Assembly: GCF_002968285.2 (NCBI RefSeq)
Contig: NZ_CP134400.1
Coordinates: forward strand, 3,658,001-3,722,000
From: Mycobacterium sp. ITM-2016-00318
GTDB lineage: Bacteria > Actinomycetota > Actinomycetes > Mycobacteriales > Mycobacteriaceae
Reading direction: 5' to 3'
DNA: 64,000 nt
Under the pieces are notes generated by a model that saw only the letters and a program-made list of their open reading frames with translations, made no database searches and was not told the origin of the DNA. The position numbers and the translations under genes are program-made. Of the stretch, positions 51,402-60,997 are shown piece by piece (position 1 is the first letter of the stretch; each line of letters begins with the position of its first letter).

Positions 51402-51416
51402 CCGCCGCTGGCACGA

Positions 51417-53129
51417 TCAGATCGGCAGCAGGTCCTGCCACGATCTGGGTTGCGTCCCAGCAACCGGAGTCGACACCTGCTGAAGCTGCCCATCGGGGCT
51501 CATATAACGTCCCGTGCGCGGGTCGTAGCTCGTGATCGCAACCGATGGACCACCAGAACCGTTGCCGTTGAACGCACTTGGCGCCGCGGGTAACGCGCCG
51601 CCGTCTGGCGGTGGCACCTCGACGGGCCCAGGCGGCGGACCGAGCGGCGCAGGCGGTACGTCTCCACCTGCAGGCGCGATCGGGGCCTCGACGGGCGGTA
51701 TCGGCACTCCATTGAGGGAATTACCCGGCGGCGCGGGCGCCGACGGTGCGGGCGGCAGCGGATCGGTGAGTGGATTGGGTGCGATCGGTGGCGTTCCGGC
51801 AGGGACGGCACCCGGCGGCAGGGGCGTACCCTCTATCGGTGCGTAGATTCGATCTCTGAAGTCAACGCGATCGTCGATCGGAACCCCTTGCGCAACGAGA
51901 TTCGGGTCGAACTGATTGGGCCCGAGCGTGTGTTGGCGAATTGCGTTTGGCCGATAACCCTTCGGGTCGTTGCAGAGTTCGACCGTTGGGGCGCGCTTTC
52001 CAGGGTGCCCCATGCACGGGTAGTTGCGTGCGCCGCGCACCGAGATCGGCGAATCCTGCGGCAGTTTGCAGTACAGCCCGTCAGGTGTGTCGACCGTGGT
52101 GGTGTCGGCGGGGTTGCGCCACTGCGACGCTGGCAGGAAGCCGACCGTACATGCGGGGGGATCTTCGATAGTGAACGAGAAGTCGCTCAGGGGCAGCCCC
52201 ATTGGGTTGTTCTTCGGAAGCCCAAATGACTGCTGAGCAGCGATGACCCCGGGCAGAAGCACCAGGAGTTGTTCCAGCGACGGGTTGTACGTGACGAGAA
52301 TTTGACCCAAGGTGGTGAGGTTCGCCAGCAGTATCGGCAGAGTCGGCTTTATCTGAGTCAGAAGCGCCGAAACCTCCTGCGCGAAGCCGGGTCCGCGTTG
52401 CAGTATCGTCCGCAAATCGGGGTCGTTCTGCGCGAGTTCCTCGGTGACTCCGGCCAAGCTGCGCGCCCACGTCCGGATCGCGTCCGTGGTCTCGGCCTGC
52501 GACTCCAGAAGCGGCCCACTGTCATCGATCAGCGCTCGGCTCTGGTCAGATACGTCGTCGAGGTAATCGGTGATGCTGGCCGACGAGTCGAGCAGTGATT
52601 GGAAGTCTTCGCCTGCGCCGTTGAAGGCCTCGAACGTCTCATCAAGCAAGCCACTGATCCTGTTTTCTGGAATGCTGTCGACAAGCGCGCTGACTTGATC
52701 CAGCATTGGCCCCACCTGTTGCGGGATGGTCGCGTTGTCCATGGCGATTACCGAGCCATCCTCCAAGTACGGCCCGGAATCGGTACGCGGACGCAGATCG
52801 ACATACTGCTCACCGACAGCCGAGACGCTGCGAACCTCGGCCTGCAGATCCGCGGGGATCTTCGGCGAGGTGTCCAGCGTCAGCTCAGCCTCTGCGCCCC
52901 TCTCGGTGAGCTTGATCTCTCTCACCTCGCCGATCTGCACGCCCCGGTAGGTCACGTTGGAGAAGCGGTACAAACCACCGGCGGCCGGCAGTTCTAATGT
53001 CACCTTGATGTGACCGATGCCGAGCAAAGCCGGCAGCTGCATGTAGGTGAAGATCATCACCATCACACCGACGATCGACGCGATGGTGAAGATGATCAAC
53101 TGGTTTCGGACAAAGCGGGTCAGTAGCAT
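51417..53129 (-). CDS. mceF: Mce-family protein MceF
   Basis: A 570-residue lipid-transfer subunit of the Mce complex. N-terminal anchor FVRNQLIIFTIASIVGVMVMIF, MlaD/MCE domain (HIKVTLELPAAGGLYRFSNVTYRGVQIGEVREI, about 40-115), long helical region, and a proline-rich tail ending YDPRTGRYMSPDG ... SWQDLLPI. Last gene of the eight-gene mce operon; its ATG overlaps the mceE stop codon by one base. It forms the outer end of the hexameric tunnel in the mycobacterial model. Paralogue group (mce1, 3, 4, 5...) not determined. Confidence 0.93.
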   Translation of the reverse strand: MLLTRFVRNQLIIFTIASIVGVMVMIFTYMQLPALLGIGHIKVTLELPAAGGLYRFSNVTYRGVQIGEVREIKLTERGAEAELTLDTSPKIPADLQAEVRSVSAVGEQYVDLRPRTDSGPYLEDGSVIAMDNATIPQQVGPMLDQVSALVDSIPENRISGLLDETFEAFNGAGEDFQSLLDSSASITDYLDDVSDQSRALIDDSGPLLESQAETTDAIRTWARSLAGVTEELAQNDPDLRTILQRGPGFAQEVSALLTQIKPTLPILLANLTTLGQILVTYNPSLEQLLVLLPGVIAAQQSFGLPKNNPMGLPLSDFSFTIEDPPACTVGFLPASQWRNPADTTTVDTPDGLYCKLPQDSPISVRGARNYPCMGHPGKRAPTVELCNDPKGYRPNAIRQHTLGPNQFDPNLVAQGVPIDDRVDFRDRIYAPIEGTPLPPGAVPAGTPPIAPNPLTDPLPPAPSAPAPPGNSLNGVPIPPVEAPIAPAGGDVPPAPLGPPPGPVEVPPPDGGALPAAPSAFNGNGSGGPSVAITSYDPRTGRYMSPDGQLQQVSTPVAGTQPRSWQDLLPI

Positions 53130-54502
53130 CAGCCGCCGCCCTCCGGTGTCGGTGGGACTTCGTCAGGCGGCGCGGCGGGGACGGGTGGCGCCGGCGCTTC
53201 GGCTCCGTACGGTCCCGCGAAGATCTGCGATGCCGTCGTCACCGGAGCCGCAGTTGCGGGTGGAACCATCGGGACCAGCGGCTCAGAGACTGCCGGCATC
53301 GGCCCGCTAGGCGGCACTTGCTCCGGAGGCAATCCCGCCGCAAGGGCCGCATCCTCTGGCGGTGGCGGCGCGACGCCCGCACCGAGCGGGTTGTACGAGT
53401 AGTTCAGGTAGAACGGGTCTCCCGGCGCCGGGATGAACTTGGCGTCTTGGTCGCCCCACCGGGTGCCGAGGAACAGCGTCCGCTTCAGTCGCGGGTAGGT
53501 GATGTCGAAAACGGCGAACAGGTTGATGTTGTCGCCTCGTGCGACTCGGTCGGCGAAGGTCGGGCCGTACGGGAACGCGGTGGCAAACCGAAGCCCAGTT
53601 GTCAGATCGGGTCCGACGTCGGCGAGCGCCTTGATCGTCGGCTCCAGGTTCTCGAGGTTGGTCACCAGATCGTCGCCGGCGTCGTTGACCAGACGGGTGG
53701 CGGTATCGCTCAACTGCCCGAGCTTCACCAGTGCGGTCGTCAGCCGGGGCCGTTCCCTGACCAGAACATCCAAGGCTGGCGGAATGTCCTTCAGCGCGCG
53801 GTCGATCACATCGCGTTGCCCTGCGAATGTGCCGGCGACCCGCCTCAGTTGCTGAATAGTGGCGATGATGTTGTCCCGCTGCTCGTCAAGGACGCCGACG
53901 ACATTGTCGAGGCGGGTGAGCAGCTCGCGGATCTGCGGTTCACGTCCGGACAAAGCGACATTGGCGTTGTGGATGATGTCACCGATCTGCCCCAGACCGC
54001 CTCCGTTGGCGATCACCGACAGCGACGACAGTGTCTGCTCCGTGGTCGGATAGGTCGAAGACCGGTTGAGGCCGATGGTGGCACCGGGCTGCAATCTGCC
54101 GCTTGGCTCTTGGCCGAGTGGCGGGTTGAGCGCCAAGTGCATCGAGCCCAGCAGGCTGGTCTGCCCGACCGTGGCCACCGCGTTGGCGGGCACGACCACG
54201 TCCGGCTTGACCGAGATCTCGACGTCGGCATGCCATTGGTCGACCTTCATCTTGCCCACGCTGCCGACGACGACGTCGTTGATCATGACCGGCGAATTCG
54301 ACTCCATCGTGGAGACATTCGGGAGTTCGACATGGTAGGTGGCGGCGTCCGGTCCCCGCCCGACTGCGCCGGGCAGCGGCAAGGAATTCAGGCCCTGGAA
54401 AGCACATCCGGTGGCCGTCACGGCAAGGCACGAGCCAGCGAGGACCACATTCTTCACACGACTCCCGTAAGACATGCTCCTCGCATGCGCGGCGCGAATC
54501 AT
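53129..54502 (-). CDS. mceE: Mce-family lipoprotein MceE
   Basis: A 457-residue Mce subunit with a lipoprotein signal: VVLAGSCLAVTATGC, Cys near residue 33. MCE domain follows (TYHVELPNVSTMESNSPVMINDVVVGSVGKM), then helices and a Pro-rich tail. The ATG at 54502 overlaps the mceD stop codon by four bases. The first residues MIRAAHARSMSYGSR carry the in-frame 15-bp repeat (AHARS) ahead of the true signal peptide; without it the gene would start near SYGSRVKN. It is the only lipid-anchored member of the set, as usual for MceE (Lpr-like). Confidence 0.93.
   Translation of the reverse strand: MIRAAHARSMSYGSRVKNVVLAGSCLAVTATGCAFQGLNSLPLPGAVGRGPDAATYHVELPNVSTMESNSPVMINDVVVGSVGKMKVDQWHADVEISVKPDVVVPANAVATVGQTSLLGSMHLALNPPLGQEPSGRLQPGATIGLNRSSTYPTTEQTLSSLSVIANGGGLGQIGDIIHNANVALSGREPQIRELLTRLDNVVGVLDEQRDNIIATIQQLRRVAGTFAGQRDVIDRALKDIPPALDVLVRERPRLTTALVKLGQLSDTATRLVNDAGDDLVTNLENLEPTIKALADVGPDLTTGLRFATAFPYGPTFADRVARGDNINLFAVFDITYPRLKRTLFLGTRWGDQDAKFIPAPGDPFYLNYSYNPLGAGVAPPPPEDAALAAGLPPEQVPPSGPMPAVSEPLVPMVPPATAAPVTTASQIFAGPYGAEAPAPPVPAAPPDEVPPTPEGGG
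54476..54490 (-). repeat. 15-bp core repeat GCGCATGCGAGGAGC at the mceE start
   Basis: On the coding strand this encodes Ala-His-Ala-Arg-Ser at residues 5-9 of MceE, before the lipoprotein signal. The core is identical to the copy in potA and differs at one base from those in fas and the epoxide hydrolase. Insertion here has shifted or extended the N-terminus of the protein. Confidence 0.6.
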
Positions 54503-55995
54503 GATGGCGGCATCCCTTCGGCCGGCAGCAGGGGTGCATTGGGCGACACCGGCGGAGCGGCGGGCGCCGGCGTAGCCGGAAGCAGCATGCCGTCAACGCT
54601 CGACGGGGGCCCCGGAAGCACAGTGGGGGGCCCCGGAATCGGCGCGCCAGGGAACAACGCCGGCGAGGGAGTGGCGGGTACCTCTCCGCCGGGCGAATAC
54701 AACCCCGGCGGCCCAGGTGGCGCTCCCCAGCCAGGTGGCGGCGGGATATCGCCGGCGCCGAGGTAGGCCGATACCGAGGGGAAGGACTCGGGCGGGTCAC
54801 CCGGCCCAGCGCCTCCAGGCGCTAGCTTCGGGTCGGTGTAGATGATGTTTTCCGGTTTGGGCGCAGGCCTCAGGTACAAGTTGAACGGCAACGGCAGGTT
54901 GTTGAAATTGAGCAATCGCAGCGCCGGCCCGAGGTATTGCGAGCAGAGTTTCGCCGTTTCCGGAGCGGTGGTGTTCTCGATTGCGCCGAACAAACCGCAG
55001 AAGAAGTAAACCGGATTCGCGAAGTTTACCAGCGAGAAAGCTCCGCTCACTCCGCCGGAGGGCGGGTAGTAGATGTTCTGGTAGTTGGCGACCGCATTCG
55101 GCGTGATGTGAAGGATGTTTTCGACAGCCGAGCGGTTGTCGACCAGGATCTGGGTGACTTCGGCCAGGCTTCTGACCTGCTCGGACACTTGGTTCCGACT
55201 GCCGGCGACGAAGCGCTGCACCTCGCCGAGGGCAACCGACAAATCCGACAACGCCGCGTCCAGATCGGACCTGTTGTCGTTCACGACGCTCGTCAAACTG
55301 GCCAGCCGGTTCTCGAACATGACGATCTGTTGCTTGCTGTCGCGAAGCGCGGTGACGAAGATTTGCAGATTCTTGATGATGTCCACGATGTTGCCGCTGC
55401 CTTCGGCGAAAATCCTTGCGGCACCGGATAATTGAGCCAGCGTCTGTCGTAGCTTGCCGCCGTTGCCGTCCAGTGCGTTCGCCGCGCTGTCGATGAAGCG
55501 GGATACGGAGGTTCCCGACACCCCGGTCTTCGGGCCCAATTCCTCTGCCAGCCGCATCAGCTGGGTTTTCACCTCATCCCATTCGACGGGGACTGCCGTT
55601 CGGTTGCTCGGTATCACTGCGCCGTCACGCATGGTGGGCCCGCCGCCCGTCCGGTACGCCGGCGTGAGCTGAACGTAACGCGCCGCAACCAGGTTCTGGG
55701 CGACGATCACCGCCTTGGCATCGGCCGGAACGGGCACGCCGTGATCGACCTTCAAGGTCATCTTCGTCTGCGTGCCTTCGGGTTTGATGGAGTCGATCTT
55801 GCCGACCTTGACACCGGACACGCGCACCTCGTCGCCGGGGTAGATCGACGTGGCGGTCGGGAAGTACGCGGTGATGGTATTGGGCCCGAAGAAGACCTGG
55901 CGTACCAAAACCACGGCTCCGGCGACGAGCGCAACGGCCAGGAGCGCAGAGGTGATCACAAAGAGAGGCTTACGGTTCACCTGGGTCTCCGTCAT
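54499..55995 (-). CDS. mceD: Mce-family protein MceD
   Basis: A 498-residue Mce subunit: cytoplasmic tip MTETQVNRKPL, transmembrane anchor FVITSALLAVALVAGAVVLV, MCE domain (NTITAYFPTATSIYPGDEVRVSGVKVGKIDSI, about 45-125), helical tunnel part with DSKQQIVMFENRL repeats, then a proline-rich disordered tail typical of MceD (APGGAGPGDPPESFP...). The ATG at 55995 overlaps the mceC end by 26 bases. Internal gene of the mce operon. Confidence 0.92.
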   Translation of the reverse strand: MTETQVNRKPLFVITSALLAVALVAGAVVLVRQVFFGPNTITAYFPTATSIYPGDEVRVSGVKVGKIDSIKPEGTQTKMTLKVDHGVPVPADAKAVIVAQNLVAARYVQLTPAYRTGGGPTMRDGAVIPSNRTAVPVEWDEVKTQLMRLAEELGPKTGVSGTSVSRFIDSAANALDGNGGKLRQTLAQLSGAARIFAEGSGNIVDIIKNLQIFVTALRDSKQQIVMFENRLASLTSVVNDNRSDLDAALSDLSVALGEVQRFVAGSRNQVSEQVRSLAEVTQILVDNRSAVENILHITPNAVANYQNIYYPPSGGVSGAFSLVNFANPVYFFCGLFGAIENTTAPETAKLCSQYLGPALRLLNFNNLPLPFNLYLRPAPKPENIIYTDPKLAPGGAGPGDPPESFPSVSAYLGAGDIPPPPGWGAPPGPPGLYSPGGEVPATPSPALFPGAPIPGPPTVLPGPPSSVDGMLLPATPAPAAPPVSPNAPLLPAEGMPPS

Positions 55996-57091
55996 CGGGG
56001 AGGTCGCCTGGTTGCGGGATGGAATTGACTGGGAAGGGCAGTTCGGCGCGCGGCCCGGCGTTGTCCGGCGGCTGGCCTGCGCCCACACCGCGGCGGAACC
56101 CGAAGGCGTAATCCAGGAACGGCTGCAGGAGCTGCGCCGGTTGGATGTTGGGTATGAACGCGTTGTAATAGGCCCCGTTGGACACGATTTCGCCCTGTGT
56201 GAGCTCGTATTTGGCCAGGCCGGGGATGGCCTTGGAAATATTGTCCCGGTTCTTTATGAGCATCGCGTTGACGCGGTTCAGCCTTTCCAGCGTCGGTGCC
56301 AGCTCCTGCTCGTTGTCGGCGACCACACCAGTCAGCTCCCGCGACACCGCCGAGGTGTTGGCGAGCAGGCTGACGATGGCCTGCCGACGCTCGTTGAGCA
56401 CTGCGAGCAGATCGTTGGCATTGAGGATCAGCATATTGACCTGCTCGCTGCGGTCGGACAGGATGCCGGTCACGTCACCGGCGGTTTTCAGCAGCTCGGC
56501 CAGACTCTCATTACGATTGTTGAGTGATTTCGACAGTCGCGACAGACCGTCGAATGTCGGACCCAACTGTGGCGCGACCTGGTCGAGCGTGGTCGCCAAC
56601 GTGTCCAGGGACTGGTTGAGCGTATCGGTATTGGTTGCAGCGGTATTCGCAGTGAGTTCACTGACAGCGTCGGTCAAGGAGTACGGCGAGGTTGTGCGCG
56701 ACACCGGAATACGCTTCTTGTGGTCAAGTGTGCCGCTTCCCGAGGACTCCAGGGCCAGCACACGCTCGCCGAGCAGGGTTCCGGTGCGGATGTGCGCGCT
56801 GGTTTCCGAGCCGAGGGCAGCCTTACCCGCGATGGTGAAAGTGACCAGTGCGTCGCCGTTTTCGAGTTCAATCGACGACACTGTGCCGACCTTGGTACCC
56901 GACACGGTCACGTCGTTGCCTTCGATGAGACCTCCCGCCTCGGTGAAGAGGGCCTGGTACTTGATGCCGCTGGCGTATTGCAGCAACCGTTCCGGCTGAA
57001 GGCCCGCGATGATGACGAGGATCATCAGGACGACGCCAATGATGCCCGCCTGTATGAGCTGGGATCCGCGGTATCTATCCATTAGTGCCAT
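55970..57091 (-). CDS. mceC: Mce-family protein MceC
   Basis: A 373-residue Mce subunit: membrane anchor LIQAGIIGVVLMILVIIAGL, MCE domain (YQALFTEAGGLIEGNDVTVSGTKVGTVSSIEL), then helices with GDVTGILSDRSEQVNMLILNANDLLAVLNERR. The start is placed at 57091, where the ATG overlaps the mceB stop codon (TAATG) with GGAGG about 12 bases upstream; a GTG at 57106 is an alternative. The C-terminal tail is shorter than in MceD. Confidence 0.92.
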   Translation of the reverse strand: MALMDRYRGSQLIQAGIIGVVLMILVIIAGLQPERLLQYASGIKYQALFTEAGGLIEGNDVTVSGTKVGTVSSIELENGDALVTFTIAGKAALGSETSAHIRTGTLLGERVLALESSGSGTLDHKKRIPVSRTTSPYSLTDAVSELTANTAATNTDTLNQSLDTLATTLDQVAPQLGPTFDGLSRLSKSLNNRNESLAELLKTAGDVTGILSDRSEQVNMLILNANDLLAVLNERRQAIVSLLANTSAVSRELTGVVADNEQELAPTLERLNRVNAMLIKNRDNISKAIPGLAKYELTQGEIVSNGAYYNAFIPNIQPAQLLQPFLDYAFGFRRGVGAGQPPDNAGPRAELPFPVNSIPQPGDLPDDGDPGEP

Positions 57092-58119
57092 TAGTTTTCC
57101 GCGCACCTCCCCGTCTCTTGCTTGATCCAGGGAAAGACCACGGTGCGGCCCTCGAGATCGCTGGCCCGGAAGGTGATCCCGCAGATGTAGTAAGGGAAGA
57201 ACGCCCCGTAGGAACCGACCCGCGCGAGTTTGCGGTAGAGCTCGGGCAGCTGCTGCAGGGTGGCGTCGAAATAATCCTTGTGCTTGCCGTCCAACAGTGG
57301 AGCCAGCCTGTTCAACTCGTCGACTGTGCCGGCCAGCGGCGGGCGCGCCCGACCGAGCAAGTCGGTCAGCGAGGCGGTGCCGTTGTCGAGAGACGTGATC
57401 GCCTCACCGATGGGATCGCGGTCGGTCGACAAGCCACTAACCAGTTGCTCGAGCCGGTCGATCGCACCAGAGAATTCGTCGCCGTCCTTGGACAGCGTAT
57501 CCAGCAGGGTTCGCAAGTCGTCGATCAACTGCTCGATGACCTCGCTGTTGTCCGCCAACGAGTTTGAGAATGACGATGTCTTCGAGAACAGCGATTCGAG
57601 GGTTCCGCCTTGGCCCTGCAGGATTTGGACCAGGGACGAGGTGAGCGCGTTCACGTCTTGCGGGTTAAGCCCCTGGATAACGGGTTTCAGGCCGCCGAGC
57701 AGCAGGTCGAGGTCCAGGGCGGGCGCCGTGCGATCCACAGGTATCTGGGAGCCGACCGGTAGTATCTTCGTCGATCCAGGGCTGTCGGCGAGTTCGAGAA
57801 ATCGATCGCCGGTCAGATTCAGATAGCGTATCTGCGCCGTGGTTCCGGTGGTCAAGACGACGTCGCGACCGGCGTCGAACTTGACGAGCACCTTGCGGTC
57901 CGGCTGCAGCGACACCTCTTTGACGGTGCCCACCCGGATTCCCGCGACCCGCACGGTATCCCCCGTTTTGAGTCGTGAGGCGTCGGTGAAGACCGCCGCA
58001 TATCCGTTCGTCTTACCGGTCGTGGTCTGGCTGAAGATGAAGAACAGGAAGGCGGTCAGAATCGCCATCACGAGCGCGAAGGCGGCGAACTTGATGAGCG
58101 TGCCCGTCGGGCGTGTCAT
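57091..58119 (-). CDS. mceB: Mce-family protein MceB
   Basis: A 342-residue Mce subunit: anchor LIKFAAFALVMAILTAFLFFI (about 8-28), MCE domain (GYAAVFTDASRLKTGDTVRVAGIRVGTVKEVSL), helical middle and a compact end with two cysteines (YYICGITFRAS, TGRCAEN). The start at 58119 overlaps the mceA stop codon by four bases; a longer upstream frame is not coding. Confidence 0.92.
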   Translation of the reverse strand: MTRPTGTLIKFAAFALVMAILTAFLFFIFSQTTTGKTNGYAAVFTDASRLKTGDTVRVAGIRVGTVKEVSLQPDRKVLVKFDAGRDVVLTTGTTAQIRYLNLTGDRFLELADSPGSTKILPVGSQIPVDRTAPALDLDLLLGGLKPVIQGLNPQDVNALTSSLVQILQGQGGTLESLFSKTSSFSNSLADNSEVIEQLIDDLRTLLDTLSKDGDEFSGAIDRLEQLVSGLSTDRDPIGEAITSLDNGTASLTDLLGRARPPLAGTVDELNRLAPLLDGKHKDYFDATLQQLPELYRKLARVGSYGAFFPYYICGITFRASDLEGRTVVFPWIKQETGRCAEN

Positions 58120-59315
58120 CCGGGCATTCCAATCTGTGCGGAGTTGCGCGGGGGTCCAGGGATGGGCCCGAACAACCAATTCTTGAGACCGGCGGAGTTC
58201 AGCAGGATGCCCTGGTTCCCGTATTGATGCGGGTTCGCGCCGACATCGGCGACGATGGCCGGCACTCGAAACTCGGGGGGAACGTTGGGCAGACCCAGTT
58301 CCTTGCAGTATGGTCGGCCCTTAGCGGCTACCTTCGGCAGGTCGTTCGGATAGCGGTAGCGTTCGGTACCGAGCGTCAGGCCGGCAGACACCACTACGGA
58401 GCTGTTGTTACCTGGAAGTGGTGGCGAATTCGCCATCACGGCAAGTCCGCCAATTGAGCAATACAGCGATTCGTGATACCGGTTGAGCAGTTCCGTGGTG
58501 GGCACGAGCAGGTGCAGCACCTCGGTCAGCGCCGGCAGGTTTCCGCCGATCACCTCGTTCCCGACATCCGCTAAACCGATTGAGGCGACCAGGAACTCGT
58601 CAAGTTCCTGTTGCTGGTCGACGATGGTGTGGCTGACCTGCGTGGTGCTGTCGGCGGTCCTGATGAGGTCGGGCGCCGCGTCCGCGTACGCGCCCAGAGT
58701 GGGAGCCGCGGCTTCGAGGTCGCGACTGAGATTCGGCAGACTCGGTTCGATTTTGGCCAGGAACGCGTTGAAGTCGGTCAGCGTCTTGCCGAACTTCTCT
58801 CCTCGGCCGTCGAACGCCGTCGCGATCGCGCCCAGTGTCTGATTGAGCTTGGCGGGGTCGATCTTATCGAGCACCTGCACCAACTGCTGGAAGACGGTGT
58901 TGATCTCGACCACGACGTGCTGGCTTTGAATCACCTGACCGGGGCGGAGCTTCTGCGGCGAAGGATCGTCCGGAGGAACCATGTTCACGAACTTGGCGCC
59001 GAACACCGTCGGCGACTCGATGTTGACATTCACGTTCGATGGAATCAGATTCAGTTGCGACGGATTCATGGCCAGGCGCAGCGCCGCCTTGCCATCGGGC
59101 CGGCTCTCGATCGAATCGACTTTCCCGACCTCCACGCCACGCATCTTGACCTTGGCGTCGTTGTTCATCACCAGACCGGCGCGATCCGAAATGACCGTCA
59201 CCGGTTCGGTTTTGGTGAAGCTGCCCTGGAACAAGCCGATGGCCAAGGCGATGATCAAGCCGACGGCGACAATCATCGCCAACCCCGTCAGCGGGCGTAC
59301 CGCACCACTTTTCAT
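58116..59315 (-). CDS. mceA: Mce-family protein MceA
   Basis: A 399-residue Mce subunit, first of the six. Anchor PLTGLAMIVAVGLIIALAIG (about 7-27), MCE domain (VTVISDRAGLVMNNDAKVKMRGVEVGKVDSIE), helical region and a C-terminal globular part with NSPPLPGNNSSVVVSAGLTLGTERYRYPNDL and RYPYCKELG-type pattern common to MceA. The ATG at 59315 lies 11 bases after the yrbEB stop codon. Confidence 0.92.
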   Translation of the reverse strand: MKSGAVRPLTGLAMIVAVGLIIALAIGLFQGSFTKTEPVTVISDRAGLVMNNDAKVKMRGVEVGKVDSIESRPDGKAALRLAMNPSQLNLIPSNVNVNIESPTVFGAKFVNMVPPDDPSPQKLRPGQVIQSQHVVVEINTVFQQLVQVLDKIDPAKLNQTLGAIATAFDGRGEKFGKTLTDFNAFLAKIEPSLPNLSRDLEAAAPTLGAYADAAPDLIRTADSTTQVSHTIVDQQQELDEFLVASIGLADVGNEVIGGNLPALTEVLHLLVPTTELLNRYHESLYCSIGGLAVMANSPPLPGNNSSVVVSAGLTLGTERYRYPNDLPKVAAKGRPYCKELGLPNVPPEFRVPAIVADVGANPHQYGNQGILLNSAGLKNWLFGPIPGPPRNSAQIGMPG

Positions 59316-59326
59316 CCCCGCGCCAC

Positions 59327-60184
59327 CTATCCCGACAGGTTGAAGTTGCCGTTGGAACCATAGACGGACAGCGATACCAGCAGGGTGACCGAGACGACCA
59401 CGATTAAGGAGGTGCGCACGGCGTTGCCCACAGCGACCCCGACACCGGAGGGCCCGCCGGAGGCGAAATAACCAAAATACGTGTGCACCAACAAGATCGT
59501 TACCGCCATCAGTATTGCCTGCAGGAACGACCACAATAAATCGACCGGGTTGAGGAAGGTGTTGAAATAGTGGTCATAGAGCCCACCCGACTGCCCGAAC
59601 AACACCACCGTCGTGAATTGGGAAGCCAGAAATGACAGGACCACCGCGATCGAGTACAGCGGAGTGATCGCAATCATCCCCGCGACGATCCGGGTGGAGA
59701 CCAGGTATTCGATGGGACGGATCGCCATGGCCGCGAGCGCGTCGATCTCCTCGTTGATGCGCATCGCGCCCAGCTGCGCCGTCACACCAGCGCCGAAGGT
59801 CGCCGCCAACCCGATGCCAGCCACCACCGGGGCAGAGATCCGCACGTTGATGAAGGCCGCCAAGAACCCGGTCAGGGCTTCGATGCCGATGTCGCCGAGT
59901 GAGCTGTATCCCTGGACCGCAAGTGTTCCACCGGCGGCCAGAGTCAGGAAGCCGACGATGACGACGGTGCCGCCGATCATCGCCAAGGTCCCTGCCCCCA
60001 TGGAGATTTCGGCGATCAGCCGGATGATTTCGCGGCGGAAATGAACGGTCGCATGCGGCACCCCGCCAAGGGCCCGTATGTAGAACAACATGTGATCGCC
60101 GGCGCGGCCCAAGAGGTCGGTCGGCATCTTGAGCCCCCGGGCCAGCCGCGGAAAGCGACTGCGGAATACGGTTTGTGTTCCCAT
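59327..60184 (-). CDS. yrbEB: YrbE/MlaE-type permease B of the mce transporter
   Basis: A 285-residue inner-membrane permease of the MlaE family with about five to six helices. It carries GGTVVIVGFLTLAAGGTLAVQGY and the conserved EQG-like coupling loop ARINEEIDALAAMAIRPIEYLVSTR that binds the MceG/Mla ATPase. The C-terminus has HTYFGYFASGGPSGVGVAVGNAVR. It is preceded by yrbEA with a 3-base gap. The ATPase is encoded elsewhere, as is normal in mycobacteria. Confidence 0.95.
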   Translation of the reverse strand: MGTQTVFRSRFPRLARGLKMPTDLLGRAGDHMLFYIRALGGVPHATVHFRREIIRLIAEISMGAGTLAMIGGTVVIVGFLTLAAGGTLAVQGYSSLGDIGIEALTGFLAAFINVRISAPVVAGIGLAATFGAGVTAQLGAMRINEEIDALAAMAIRPIEYLVSTRIVAGMIAITPLYSIAVVLSFLASQFTTVVLFGQSGGLYDHYFNTFLNPVDLLWSFLQAILMAVTILLVHTYFGYFASGGPSGVGVAVGNAVRTSLIVVVSVTLLVSLSVYGSNGNFNLSG

Positions 60185-60187
60185 CGG

Positions 60188-60997
60188 TCAGTCCTGGCTC
60201 ATCTGGATGCCGATGGCCGTCACGACCACGTTGATCGCGAACAGCGCCATGAATGCGTACACCACGGTCTCGTTGACAGCGTTGCCCACCGCCTTCGCGC
60301 CACCACCAGTGATGTTCAGGCCCCGGTAGCAGGCCACCAACCCGGCGATCAACCCGAACAGCAGCGCCTTCACACACGAGATGATCACCTCTGGGACCCC
60401 GGTCAACAGTGTGATGCCTGCGGCGAACGCGCCCGGATTGACGTCCTGGATGAAGATCGAAAACGTGTAGCCGCCCAGGATTCCGATGATCACTACCAGA
60501 CTGTTGAGCAGCAGGGCCACCAAACCCGAGGCTAGCATCCGAGGGGTCACCAGGCGTTGCACCGGATCTATGCCCAGCACTTCCATCGCGTCGATCTCTT
60601 CCCGGATCGTGCGCGAACCCAGATCCGCACACATGGCCGTGGCACCCGCGCCAGCCACGATCAGCACCGTCACCAGCGGACCGACCTGGGTCACCGCGCC
60701 GAACGCCGCACCGGCACCGCTCAAGTCCGCCGCGCCCAATTCGCGCAGGAGGATGTTGAGCGTGAACGACACCAGCACGGTGAACGGGATCGCCACCAAC
60801 ACCGTGGGCGCCAGCGATACCTTCACGACAAACCAGCACTGCTCCAGAAACTCACGCCACTGAAACGGCCGCCGGAAGACGTTCCGCACCGCGTCCTTCG
60901 ACATCGCAAACAATCCACCGACGGCCTCCATCGGCTTGGAACCGCGTCCGAGCGAGATGCCTGTCGACCACCGTTCGGGTCCATTACCCCGCGCCAT
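60188..60997 (-). CDS. yrbEA: YrbE/MlaE-type permease A of the mce transporter
   Basis: A 269-residue MlaE-type permease, paired with yrbEB. It has GALLREL-type helix 1, the coupling loop LGSRTIREEIDAMEVLGIDPVQRLVTPRML and the end GNAVNETVVYAFMALFAINVVVTAIG. GGAAGG lies 7 bases before the ATG at 60997. Together with YrbEB, MceA-F and a MceG ATPase it would import lipids across the envelope. It is the first gene of the mce operon, starting inside the last codons of a thiolase remnant. Confidence 0.95.
   Translation of the reverse strand: MARGNGPERWSTGISLGRGSKPMEAVGGLFAMSKDAVRNVFRRPFQWREFLEQCWFVVKVSLAPTVLVAIPFTVLVSFTLNILLRELGAADLSGAGAAFGAVTQVGPLVTVLIVAGAGATAMCADLGSRTIREEIDAMEVLGIDPVQRLVTPRMLASGLVALLLNSLVVIIGILGGYTFSIFIQDVNPGAFAAGITLLTGVPEVIISCVKALLFGLIAGLVACYRGLNITGGGAKAVGNAVNETVVYAFMALFAINVVVTAIGIQMSQD

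Noticed and set aside
58120..58179. Longer starts for mceB, and similarly for mceA and mceD
   Set aside because: The extra residues are arginine-rich readings of the upstream gene in another frame; overlap starts fit operon spacing.
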